Source of the DNA: Alphaproteobacteria bacterium
Lineage (GTDB): Bacteria > Pseudomonadota > Alphaproteobacteria > Micavibrionales > Micavibrionaceae
Length of the DNA: 64,000 bases
Direction: 5' to 3'
Assembly: GCA_030432025.1 (NCBI GenBank)
Contig: JAUIIA010000006.1
Location: forward strand, 1-64,000
This document shows positions 56,082 to 63,988 of this stretch, one piece after another; position 1 is the first letter of the stretch, and every line of letters starts with the position of its first letter. The notes under the pieces are model-generated. The model saw only the letters and a list, made by a program, of their open reading frames with translations, was not told the origin of the DNA and did not search any database. The position numbers and the translations under genes were made by a program.

Positions 56082-56158
56082 TCGTCTTACATATATGAGC
56101 AAAGACGAATATGTCAAATAAGCTATTAACTTTTTTTATAAGCACGGGAGGATATAAT

Positions 56159-56749
56159 ATGTTTATGGGCTTCAAACAGGGCGAAATTAAAACGAATTTA
56201 TTGGCCACGCTGGAAATGGCATTACTCATGCCGCAAGGTCCGGCGCGCTTTACCAATGACATGGGCGCGATGTTCAGATCATTCTGGCTTGTTGTCCTCG
56301 TTATGCCGTTCACCTATTACGCGATCAGCCTGATGCAACCGGCAACGCCGCAAATTGCGGAACTGTCCTTCATGCTCGTCGCCTTCATGTTTACTGTCAA
56401 AATCGCGATCGCGACCGTACTCACCATCCTGATCAGCTATGGCTTTGCCAAACATTACGAACGGCTGGAGTTTTTCTGCGCCACCATTTCGGCGCTAAAC
56501 TGGTCGGGATTAATCAATACGGTGTTATTCTTGCCCGCCGTACTCATGGTCGGGTTCGGTAACTTTGTCTGGGATGATGTCTACGGCTATCTGGTCTTCC
56601 TGATGCTCTACGGCTATCTGGTGACGGGCTTTATCCTCACCTACACGATGCGTATTCCGTGGGAGCTTGGGGGCTTTCTGGCGATTTGCTTTATGGCCGT
56701 CAACCAAACCAGCATAGACGTTATGTACTGGATCGCGTCACAGCTCTAA
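56159..56749 (+). CDS. polytopic membrane protein, paralogue of 55089-55709
   Basis: 196 residues from ATG 56159, which has GGGAGG seven bases upstream. The N-terminal segment LLATLEMALLMPQGPARFTNDMGAMFRSF matches the paralogue's LLGCLEIALFMPKGSERFAAD. Four to five helices follow (WLVVLVMPFTYYAISLM, LVAFMFTVKIAIATVLTILI, LINTVLFLPAVLMVGF, YLVFLMLYGYLVTGFILTY). It ends DVMYWIASQL, close to the paralogue's DVIKQVTVGV. The function is unknown. Confidence 0.72.
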   Translation: MFMGFKQGEIKTNLLATLEMALLMPQGPARFTNDMGAMFRSFWLVVLVMPFTYYAISLMQPATPQIAELSFMLVAFMFTVKIAIATVLTILISYGFAKHYERLEFFCATISALNWSGLINTVLFLPAVLMVGFGNFVWDDVYGYLVFLMLYGYLVTGFILTYTMRIPWELGGFLAICFMAVNQTSIDVMYWIASQL

Positions 56750-57797
56750 GCTTTTTGATCAAATTCGGATAGTTCTCCAAATTCGCTGAAAAGCGCATAT
56801 GACTTAATATGCCCGCGATCCAAAGGAATGTGAGCACAAAAACAGGCAACCCCGCCATCGCGCCCAGAACACCGAACGCGCCATACGTAAAGGTCATCAG
56901 CAGGATCAGCGCGGTCGCCTGCTTGGCTTCAAAACCGGCCTCGATGAAATGATGATGGAAATGCCCACGGTCAGGTGAGAACGGATGCCGCCCTTCGCGC
57001 ACACGGCGGTAGAATTGCGCACATTCATCCCAGATCGGCAACGCCAGCACCCATGCCACCGACATCGGCTCGATCGCGCGGACATTGATGTCGGACATGT
57101 GAATGGAATACCACCCGATCATGAGCCCCAGACACAAGCTTCCCGCATCGCCAAGGAAAACGGACGCCTTACGCCGCCAAGGGTTGCGCATATTGAAAAT
57201 CAAGAACGCAAACAGGCAGCCCATCAAAATCATCGCCGACGGCGTATAGGTCATTTCCCCTGCCAACAATCCAGCCATCACAATCCAGAACAAGATCAGG
57301 AAGCTCACACCGCCCGCCAGCCCGTCCAGACCGTCCATCAGGTTGATCGCATTAATCAGCAAGACAACCGCCACAATCGAAAACGGCATCGACATAAAGC
57401 CGAGACCGAATGCACCAAAACCAAACATATCGCCAAGCGAATGAATGCCCGCATCGCCGGGAATAACGATCAAGGCCGCCGCAATGAATTGGATCGCGAA
57501 TTTCGCGTAAGCGGGCATATGACGAAGGTCATCAATAGCCCCCGTAATCAGCAAAATGATAATGGCGCAATAAAGCGGCCACATCTCGGCCACAGTGTCG
57601 CCCTGCAGAATCGAAAGCGTAATGAAGATAGGAAAAATGACGATACCGCCGATCAGCGGCACTTTACCGATATGGTCCTTGCGCCCGCCGGGCACATCGA
57701 CCAGCCCGAATTTCGGCGCTACTTTACGAAGCAGTGGCAGCGCCACGCCAACGGCGAGAAACGCACAAAACGGAAATATCAACAGCGCCCAGATCAT
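56721..57797 (-). CDS. polyprenyl-phosphate glycosyl-1-phosphate transferase (WecA/TagO type)
   Basis: 358 residues, MraY-like superfamily with about ten helices. Motifs: GAIDDLRHMPAY (first DD), NAINLMDGLDGLAGG (the NxxNxxDGxDGL loop), FLGDAGSLCLG and the Mg-binding PDRGHFHHHF. This is the group that loads a hexosamine-1-phosphate on undecaprenyl phosphate for O-antigen, teichoic-acid-like or capsule polymers. The N-terminus KVAPKFGLVDVPGGRKDH is also typical. It overlaps the upstream membrane gene's end by 29 bases on the opposite strand. Confidence 0.88.
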   Translation of the reverse strand: MIWALLIFPFCAFLAVGVALPLLRKVAPKFGLVDVPGGRKDHIGKVPLIGGIVIFPIFITLSILQGDTVAEMWPLYCAIIILLITGAIDDLRHMPAYAKFAIQFIAAALIVIPGDAGIHSLGDMFGFGAFGLGFMSMPFSIVAVVLLINAINLMDGLDGLAGGVSFLILFWIVMAGLLAGEMTYTPSAMILMGCLFAFLIFNMRNPWRRKASVFLGDAGSLCLGLMIGWYSIHMSDINVRAIEPMSVAWVLALPIWDECAQFYRRVREGRHPFSPDRGHFHHHFIEAGFEAKQATALILLMTFTYGAFGVLGAMAGLPVFVLTFLWIAGILSHMRFSANLENYPNLIKKLRAVTRSST

Positions 57798-57837
57798 CGC
57801 ATTGTGCTACCAGAAAACCCCTGCAAAAGCCAGCACC

Positions 57838-58872
57838 TTAAAACCGCTCGGGGCTAAGGGCTTTGACGGTATCTAGCCCTTGTGAATACGGGCGGTCGGT
57901 AATCATATCGGTGATCAGCTTGGCCGCCATGTAAGAACTCAAAACGCCATGTGAGCCATGCGCGACCGATACATACAGATTATCAACCCCCAGATCATTG
58001 GCAGGGGCCCGTCCGACAATCGGGAAGTGATCCTTCGACGCCGCACGCAAAGCGGCACGGCCGCCGATAACATTCATATCCGCATCCATACCCGGAATGT
58101 GGTCCGCCATTTTATTCAGATTATCAAGGTCGTCCTGCTCAACCAGATCGGTATGGTCCAGCCAGCGCTGGAACGTCGAACCAACGATATGCATATCGTT
58201 CACAGGCGGCGACATGTATCCGCCGTAGCAAATCGCAGTCTTGAGCTTTGAAGACCGCTTTGTTGTTGCAACTTCCGTGATCTGCCCGCGCACCGTACCA
58301 ATCGGCAAATCGGGCAGATAGTCCCTAACGGCGGGACCGCACGCTAGTACGACCGCATCGGCATCCATATCACGCCACGCATCCTTGGGCGCATTCACAT
58401 GGTAATCAATACCTTCCACATAGGCCTTACACAGCTTGGCAGGCGAGACATAACCCGATTGTGGCAAATACATCGCCTCGTGCTTTAATTCCACCCCTGC
58501 AATTTCGCTCGCTGCATCCGCATCAACAATGGTCAGCGTTTCGGGCATCCAGCCCCAGCTATCCACCGTCTGGTAAAACCGCTTTTTCTTCTTCTCGTCA
58601 TTGATAAGGTGCAAGGCCCCACATGGGTTGAACTCGATATCCTCCAGCCGCTCAAAACGGCGCAACACCGCGGAAAACGCGGAGGCGTAAAAATCGCTCT
58701 GCGGTGTGCGTTCAGCGGTAAAGCGCGGATTATAAAGCCCAAGGGAATTGCCCGACGCGCCACTCGCCAGAGCTGGACCGGATTCAAAAATAACAGGTTT
58801 CACCCCGACAAAGTCGAGGATATGGGCCAGCGCACATCCGGCTAAACCGCCTCCGATAATTGCGACTTTCAC
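57838..58872 (-). CDS. mnmC: FAD-dependent tRNA modification oxidoreductase MnmC (C-domain type)
   Basis: 344 residues. FAD dinucleotide fold MKVAIIGGGLAGCALAHIL at the start. The family's body is visible: SGASGNSLGLYNPRF, YLPQSGYVSPAKLCKAYVEG, AVVLACGPAVRDYLP, GTVRGQITEV and NLYVSVAHGSHGVLSSYMAAKLI. In E. coli the oxidase half of MnmC turns cmnm5U into nm5U in tRNA. Here it is a separate gene that overlaps mnmD by four bases. Confidence 0.87.
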   Translation of the reverse strand: MKVAIIGGGLAGCALAHILDFVGVKPVIFESGPALASGASGNSLGLYNPRFTAERTPQSDFYASAFSAVLRRFERLEDIEFNPCGALHLINDEKKKKRFYQTVDSWGWMPETLTIVDADAASEIAGVELKHEAMYLPQSGYVSPAKLCKAYVEGIDYHVNAPKDAWRDMDADAVVLACGPAVRDYLPDLPIGTVRGQITEVATTKRSSKLKTAICYGGYMSPPVNDMHIVGSTFQRWLDHTDLVEQDDLDNLNKMADHIPGMDADMNVIGGRAALRAASKDHFPIVGRAPANDLGVDNLYVSVAHGSHGVLSSYMAAKLITDMITDRPYSQGLDTVKALSPERF

Positions 58873-59615
58873 CCGTTTTCTCCTGTGATCTCTTCAGGCT
58901 TGAAAACCCCGATCGTCATATCACGCTTTCGCCCATAACCTTTGGTTTTCTCGACCGTAAAGCCGACATCACTCAAACCACGGCGTACCCCGCCCGCAGC
59001 GGTAAATGTTGAAAGCCGTGTTCCCGGTTTACTCAGGCGGGCAACGTTTTTGAAAACTTCGTCCGACCACATATCGGGGTTGGTCGACGGCTTAAACCCA
59101 TCCAGAAACCACGCATCCACATCGCCGCTGATTTGCGGCATAGCGGCATTTACATCATCAAACACCAGCGTCAGCATCACGCGCTTATTGATCATCACAC
59201 GGTGAAAACCGGGCGTTACGAACGGATAAACCTTGAGGAGCTTGTTCAAATACCCTTCGAATACTTCTTTCCACGGCTGAAGATGCAGCTCGATTTCCTC
59301 CACATCCAGTGGGAATTTTTCAATCGATATAAAATGCAGCTTTTGATCGGGTGTTGCCGTTTCCTCGAACCGCTTCCACGCCACCAGAAAATTCAACCCC
59401 GTACCGAAACCTGTCTCGGCGATCGTGAAGTAATCCCGCCCCTGCCAGCCACGTGGCAAACGGTTACCGTCGAGAAACACATACTCGCTTTCGGCCAAGC
59501 CGTCATCGACACTGAAATACACATCATCGAAATGTGCGGAAACGGGTGCGCCTTTTTGCCCGTCGCGGGCGCGCTTTTCCTGTGAATTCCTGCCAAGCAG
59601 TCTTGTACCGAACAT
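58869..59615 (-). CDS. mnmD: tRNA 5-methylaminomethyl-2-thiouridine methyltransferase MnmD
   Basis: 248 residues. SAM-binding fold with YFTIAETGFGTGLNFLVAWKRF, and the family's DAWFLDGFKPSTNPDMWSDEVF and STFTAAGGVRRGLSDVGF. It methylates nm5U to mnm5U in tRNA, the step that follows the MnmC oxidation. The E. coli equivalent is the N-terminal half of the MnmC fusion. It diverges from the oligopeptidase gene. Confidence 0.9.
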   Translation of the reverse strand: MFGTRLLGRNSQEKRARDGQKGAPVSAHFDDVYFSVDDGLAESEYVFLDGNRLPRGWQGRDYFTIAETGFGTGLNFLVAWKRFEETATPDQKLHFISIEKFPLDVEEIELHLQPWKEVFEGYLNKLLKVYPFVTPGFHRVMINKRVMLTLVFDDVNAAMPQISGDVDAWFLDGFKPSTNPDMWSDEVFKNVARLSKPGTRLSTFTAAGGVRRGLSDVGFTVEKTKGYGRKRDMTIGVFKPEEITGENG

Positions 59616-59663
59616 AGTGTCGTCTATATTAAATGCTGTAATGAATTAAAAGAGTGTAACACT

Positions 59664-61730
59664 ATGACCGACAACCCCCTATTGCAAATATCTTCTTTAC
59701 CCAATTTCGCGCCGCAATTCGAGGCGATCGAAAACGATCACTACATGCCTGCCGTCGAGGAAGCGATCGCGCAAGCGCGGCAGAATTACGAGGGTATTAA
59801 AGCCAATACGGACGAGCCGACCTTCGAGAATACGATCGAGGCCATGGAAAGCGCCGCCGAATTACTGGGGCAAGCAACCAGCGTATTCTACAACCAGCTC
59901 TCCTGCATGGGTGGTGATGAATTACACGCATTGGCAGAACAGATCGGTCCGGTTTGCTCCAACTTTTCCAGCGACATCATTCTGGACGAAGAACTATTCG
60001 CCCGTGTGAAAGCGGTTTACGACAAGCGTGCAGAGCTGGGCCTGACGACCGAGCAGGAAACCGTGCTTGAGGAAAGCTACAAGGACTTTGTCCGTGGTGG
60101 TGCACTGCTGGACGAAGACAAAAAACAGCGCTTACGCGAAATTAGCGAAGCCCTCTCTACACTCGGCCCCTCTTTCATGAATAACGCGAAAAAATCAGCC
60201 GAGTCCTTCGAGATGATCATCGAGGACGAAGCCGACCTTGCGGGCCTGCCCGACAGCGCCATTGCCGCCGCCAAACATGCCGCCGATGAAATGGCCGAGC
60301 AGGATGAGAAATATAAAGGTAAATGGCTGTTCACACTGGATTATCCAAGCTACATCCCCTTCGTGCAATATGCGGACAACCGCGAACTGCGCGAAAAAAT
60401 GTGGCGCGCCTTCACCAACCGCGCATGGGACGACGACTACGATAACTCTGACAACATCCGCAATATCATCGCGCTAAAAGACGAGCGTGCGAAGTTGCTC
60501 GGCTATGACACGCACGCCGATTACGTGCTGGAACGCCGCATGGCGCAAAAACCTGCGGAAGTTCTGGAGTTTCTCGACAAGCTGAAAGCGGCTTACAAGC
60601 CGGCAGCACTAGAAGACCTCGAGCGTCTCAAGGAATTCGCAACCAGCGAGCACGGCCTGGATGAGCTTAAACCGTGGGATGTCGGATACTATTCCGAAAA
60701 ACTCAAACAAAAGCTGTTTGATTTCTCATCCGAAGATCTGCGCCCCTACTTCCCGCTCGATAAAGTTTTGAGCGGTTGCTTCGAACATTTCAGCAAGCTG
60801 TTCGGCCTTGAATTTAAAAAGGCAGAAAACTACCAGCTCTGGCACAAGGATGTGCAAGCATTCGAGCTGTATGAAAAGGATAGCGGCGAATTTGTCGGCA
60901 CCTTGTATGGCGACTTCTTCCCGCGCAAAGGCAAGAAAGACGGCGCCTGGATGACATCTTACCGCGGACAGGGCCTATATAACGGCAAGGTCGAACGTCC
61001 CGTCATTGCAATCGTATGTAATTTCACAAAACCGACACCCGACCGCCCGTCACTCATTACGCATGGCGAGGTTCTGACCCTGTTCCATGAAATGGGTCAC
61101 GCCATTCACGGCCTGTTGTCCAAAGTGACCTATCGCTCCGTCTCCGGCACATCGGTGCTGTGGGACTTCGTTGAGCTACCGTCGCAGGTGCAGGAAAACT
61201 GGTGCTATGAGAAAGAGACGCTTGATCTGGTTTCCGGTCATTTTGAAACAGGCGAGAAAATCCCTGAAGAGCTGATCGAAAAAGTCCGCAAAGCCAAAAA
61301 CTTCATGGCGGGCTGGGGCGGTTTGCGTCAGGTCAATTTCGGCTATCTGGACATCGCCTATCACACCGTCGACCCAAGCAGCATCGGCGACATCGGCGAA
61401 TTCGAAGATGAATACACCAAGGATACATCCCTGTTCCCGCGCATGGGCGGGCCATTTTCCTCCAGCTTCGCGCATATTTTCGCAGGCGGATATTCGGCAG
61501 GCTATTACAGCTATAAATGGGCAGAAGTTCTAGACGCGGACACGTTCGAGCTGTTCCTTGAAAAAGGACTGTACGACACAGCCACAGCCGATGCGTATAA
61601 GGAACACATCCTGTCCAAAGGCGGATCACAACATCCGAGCATCCTTTACCGCAATTTCCGCGGCCGCGATGCCGACCCCGATGCACTGCTTCGCCGTGAA
61701 GACCTGCTGGGCGGTAAAAAGGCCGCTTGA
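59664..61730 (+). CDS. prlC: M3-family oligopeptidase (oligopeptidase A type)
   Basis: 688 residues, typical length. The zinc site TLFHEMGHAIHGLLS (HExxH) is followed by SGTSVLWDFVELPSQVQENW, the conserved block with the third zinc ligand, and HIFAGGYSAGYYSYKWAEVL. N-terminal NFAPQFEAIENDHYMPAVEEA is also characteristic. It degrades short peptides in the cytoplasm, including signal-peptide remnants. The stop overlaps the start of the next gene. Confidence 0.95.
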   Translation: MTDNPLLQISSLPNFAPQFEAIENDHYMPAVEEAIAQARQNYEGIKANTDEPTFENTIEAMESAAELLGQATSVFYNQLSCMGGDELHALAEQIGPVCSNFSSDIILDEELFARVKAVYDKRAELGLTTEQETVLEESYKDFVRGGALLDEDKKQRLREISEALSTLGPSFMNNAKKSAESFEMIIEDEADLAGLPDSAIAAAKHAADEMAEQDEKYKGKWLFTLDYPSYIPFVQYADNRELREKMWRAFTNRAWDDDYDNSDNIRNIIALKDERAKLLGYDTHADYVLERRMAQKPAEVLEFLDKLKAAYKPAALEDLERLKEFATSEHGLDELKPWDVGYYSEKLKQKLFDFSSEDLRPYFPLDKVLSGCFEHFSKLFGLEFKKAENYQLWHKDVQAFELYEKDSGEFVGTLYGDFFPRKGKKDGAWMTSYRGQGLYNGKVERPVIAIVCNFTKPTPDRPSLITHGEVLTLFHEMGHAIHGLLSKVTYRSVSGTSVLWDFVELPSQVQENWCYEKETLDLVSGHFETGEKIPEELIEKVRKAKNFMAGWGGLRQVNFGYLDIAYHTVDPSSIGDIGEFEDEYTKDTSLFPRMGGPFSSSFAHIFAGGYSAGYYSYKWAEVLDADTFELFLEKGLYDTATADAYKEHILSKGGSQHPSILYRNFRGRDADPDALLRREDLLGGKKAA

Positions 61731-62161
61731 TGCGTTTGCTGGCGACATTGTCCCTGCTTTTCTTAGGTGCGTGCAATACCGCGCCCATGACAAACATCGA
61801 AACCCCAAAATTCATCGAAACCTTTAAGGTGGCAGATGAGGCTAACAAGAGCGAACTTATAAAAGTTATAGCGGCAGAAGCCTATTTGTATAAATGTTGT
61901 GGTGATGCCGAGCAAATAACCGAACTACTAGAAGGCAACGGGTTTAAGGTAAGAGTCATAAGCCGCACTAGCGACCCGCATATTTTTGAAGATGCCGCAC
62001 GAGAACTAAACCTGAAAAACGATGATGTTTTTATAATTTCTGGTGTCCGCAACCTTACCTTTTTCACACTAGATCCAAAGCGGTATGAAGTAAGAACCAC
62101 GCTTAACGCAAATGGGATATCTTCAGCCTCCGCTTACATCAGGAAACCACCTGTACCCTAA
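61730..62161 (+). CDS. small lipoprotein
   Basis: 143 residues from ATG 61730, sharing one base with the preceding stop (TGATG) and with AAGG seven bases upstream. Signal with lipobox FLGACNTA, then helix and strand elements without a known domain (ANKSELIKVIAAEAYLYKCC, FEDAARELNLKNDDVFII). More A+T-rich than prlC. It is probably translated with the oligopeptidase by coupling. Confidence 0.7.
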   Translation: MRLLATLSLLFLGACNTAPMTNIETPKFIETFKVADEANKSELIKVIAAEAYLYKCCGDAEQITELLEGNGFKVRVISRTSDPHIFEDAARELNLKNDDVFIISGVRNLTFFTLDPKRYEVRTTLNANGISSASAYIRKPPVP

Positions 62162-62261
62162 ATCTCTTTTTCACAAGCTTTTGAAAACGATTAGACATGA
62201 AAAGCGAAGCCTACAAAACGTAAGTGCGTGACGAGCAACAACACTCAAAGCAAAAGATTGT

Positions 62262-62298
62262 AGAAAGAAAAGAAGCCTGGAGCTAGGCTCCAGACTTC
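62262..62298 (-). terminator. intrinsic terminator of the candidate small RNA
   Basis: On the minus strand GAAGTCTGGAGC, CTA, GCTCCAGGCTTC forms a 12-bp stem with one G-U pair and is followed by TTTTCTTTC. Confidence 0.75.
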
Positions 62299-62543
62299 AG
62301 GCGTGTGTGGGGTTCCAAGTTACGCTACGGGCCAATGCGGAACTAGACACTGGCCTCGATCATTACACTCACGACATCGCTTTTGGGGGAGAACAGCTCA
62401 AGGGGGTGAGCTATTTTAAACAAGCAATGGCGCTCAAGCGCGTAATAATTCCGTTCTCCGATCTACATAATAAAGATAACTTACTCACTATTTGGAGAGA
62501 GCGTGAATAAATTATGCATTTTTATGCTTATTTTCTGTAATTT
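62262..62543 (-). ncRNA. candidate structured small RNA, about 280 nt
   Basis: Downstream of a strong promoter, the minus strand folds into: an 8-bp hairpin (62510-62503 with 62488-62481) whose 14-base loop is pyrimidine-rich (CUCUCUCC); a 7-bp stem GGAGAAC/GUUCUCC (62459-62453 with 62394-62388) enclosing two small hairpins with a GCGC (62430-62441) and an AGCUCA stem (62395-62412, loop of five C); an 8-bp stem GGCCAGUG/CAUUGGCC (62355-62348 with 62337-62330); and the terminator stem. Three of these stems have a G-U pair that would be an A-C mismatch on the plus strand, so the RNA belongs to the minus strand. The C-rich loops could pair with ribosome-binding sites. I find no signature of tmRNA, RNase P or SRP RNA. 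Confidence 0.6.
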
Positions 62544-62549
62544 AGGGGT

Positions 62550-62578
62550 GTTGTAACAAGCGTTATTCATAATGTCAA
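62550..62578 (-). promoter_or_regulatory. sigma-70 promoter of the candidate small RNA
   Basis: Perfect TTGACA (62578-62573), 17-base spacer, TACAAC (62555-62550) with a TG one base upstream of it (extended -10). Transcription would start near 62543. Confidence 0.65.
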
Positions 62579-62629
62579 ACAAAAAAGCGACACTAATTTT
62601 AGACAATTCTAAAATATGGTGAGGGGGCG

Positions 62630-63532
62630 CTAGAACAGCTCTGCGAGCATGCAGCGGGCGGAACCGCCACCATACTGTTCCAATGTATCAAGCGGTGCGA
62701 ACAGTAATTTTTCAAAATGTTCATGACACATTTCGATTTGACGCTCGTCCATCGCGCCGAGAGCTTTTTTGGACAGAACCAGCATTTTCTCATTTTGCGG
62801 TCCGCGAACTTCCAGAGCATTGCCGCAGAAATTACGCAATTGCTCGTTATTAAACTCAATAACCTCATGATCCTTGCGCAAAGCAGATAGCACACGCTGC
62901 CGGTCATCCTCAGCTATGCATTCTGTGCATAACCCGGCCACAGTCGTCCCGATCCACATCACACAATCAGTATGATAAACGGGAATCCCCTTGTGGCTCT
63001 TGGTTTTGAATAGATGCAGATCATACCCCATATACTCGGCCCATTTGCGAGCCAAGCTCTCATCGGTACGGGCGGATAGAGCCGCAAAACATTTATCATT
63101 CACTCTGTCAGAAACGATGCTGGCCGTGCTTTCCAGCGATAAATCAAAATCTTCGTATTTCGTCCAGTCAATCAATTCCTTATGCATTTTACCCAGAAGC
63201 TTGACCAGAGCGGGCTCACGCTCGTCACGGCGGTTCTGGTTCAACATCGGGCAAAGCATCAAGCGCCGGTCAGGCAGAGAGAAAAACCAATTCGGAAAAA
63301 CCATATCGGGACTGGTCGCCAAGCCTTTGGCGCTTGTCACATTCACACCGTTTTCAACCAGAAGGTCGCGCAAACCGCGGAATTCCTGTACCGCCCGGCG
63401 GGTGATTTCCTCTTTATCCTCCATGCTATCAACTTGATAGGCATTGGTTTCCATCGTTTCCGGATTAGCGTAAAAGCTGGCGGGTTCGATCATGAGAACA
63501 TGATTGGTCGATTGCGGAACAGAACGAGTCAT
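62630..63532 (-). CDS. ctlX: CtlX-type citrulline/arginine-deiminase-like hydrolase
   Basis: 300 residues of the guanidino-group-modifying superfamily. N-terminal VLMIEPASFYANPET and FPNWFFSLPDRRLMLCPM match the CtlX/ornithine-type group. The middle has DLSLESTASIVSD and PVYHTDCVMWIG (catalytic His), and the C-terminal GGGSARCMLAEL gives the nucleophilic Cys (about residue 294). Likely acts on arginine or citrulline derivatives; the exact substrate is unclear. It lies upstream of the candidate small RNA on the same strand. Confidence 0.85.
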   Translation of the reverse strand: MTRSVPQSTNHVLMIEPASFYANPETMETNAYQVDSMEDKEEITRRAVQEFRGLRDLLVENGVNVTSAKGLATSPDMVFPNWFFSLPDRRLMLCPMLNQNRRDEREPALVKLLGKMHKELIDWTKYEDFDLSLESTASIVSDRVNDKCFAALSARTDESLARKWAEYMGYDLHLFKTKSHKGIPVYHTDCVMWIGTTVAGLCTECIAEDDRQRVLSALRKDHEVIEFNNEQLRNFCGNALEVRGPQNEKMLVLSKKALGAMDERQIEMCHEHFEKLLFAPLDTLEQYGGGSARCMLAELF

Positions 63533-63585
63533 AGATGTGCTTTTTTCAGACGTGAAATTGTTTGAAACCTCACACCCAGAATAGC

Positions 63586-63623
63586 AAAAAAGCCCGAATA
63601 TGGCAGATCATTCAGGCTTTTTT
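63586..63623. terminator. bidirectional terminator
   Basis: AAAAAAGCC and GGCTTTTTT arms extend to CGAAT/ATTCA with one mismatch, loop about 10 bases. On the minus strand it serves the gene at 63665; on the plus strand nothing known reads into it. Confidence 0.75.
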
Positions 63624-63664
63624 GACGATGAAAGCGGTTAATAAGTCCCTCAAGGAACTGGCTC

Positions 63665-63988
63665 TTAAGCCATTGCCATTGGCAAACGGGAACCCATTTT
63701 GCTTTCAATCATATTAATGGCTTTATGGGTCATAGGCGCGGAATACCCTGCTTTTTTGAGGTTTTCCTGACGCTTGACCAAATAGGATGCACCGATGGCA
63801 AAACTATCCGTTTTGAATTTATCGAAGCAACTCTTGTCACCCTTGTCCTTAACGAAAAAGACGGCCTTATAGCCTGTTGGGTCTTCTTGACGGTCACATG
63901 GTTCAACATGGACCTGGTTAATATTCGATTCCCAGTTCTTTGACGTTAATGTCCGACTCAATACAGATTTTATGCTTGTCATTGACAT
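63665..63988 (-). CDS. small basic hypothetical protein
   Basis: 107 residues, start at 63988 with AAGGAG six bases upstream. No signal or membrane helix. Visible elements: CDRQEDPTGYKAVFFVKDKGDKSCFDKF and a basic helix (ASYLVKRQENLKKAGYSAP). A strong terminator follows. Not recognised. Confidence 0.72.
   Translation of the reverse strand: MSMTSIKSVLSRTLTSKNWESNINQVHVEPCDRQEDPTGYKAVFFVKDKGDKSCFDKFKTDSFAIGASYLVKRQENLKKAGYSAPMTHKAINMIESKMGSRLPMAMA

Larger units (their letters stand above)
62162..62629. other. 468-base gap containing the candidate small RNA
   Basis: No protein-coding gene is convincing here. A plus-strand open frame from 62232 to 62510 overlies the structured minus-strand RNA and has no ribosome-binding site. 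The gap also has an 8-bp inverted repeat ATTTTAGA/TCTAAAAT (62596-62615) upstream of the promoter. Confidence 0.6.

Noticed and set aside
56985-57857. 290-residue His/Arg/Gln-rich plus-strand open frame
   Set aside because: Antisense to the WecA/TagO-type gene with its conserved motifs.
62307-62510. 67-residue plus-strand open frame starting at GTG
   Set aside because: No ribosome-binding site, and it lies antisense to the stems, terminator and promoter of the minus-strand RNA; the frame is simply open from 62232.
62262-62543. tmRNA, RNase P RNA or SRP RNA as identity of the small RNA
   Set aside because: No tag-coding sequence, no GGTTCGA arm, no GAGGAAAGTCC block and no GGTCAGGTCCGGAAGG-like core.
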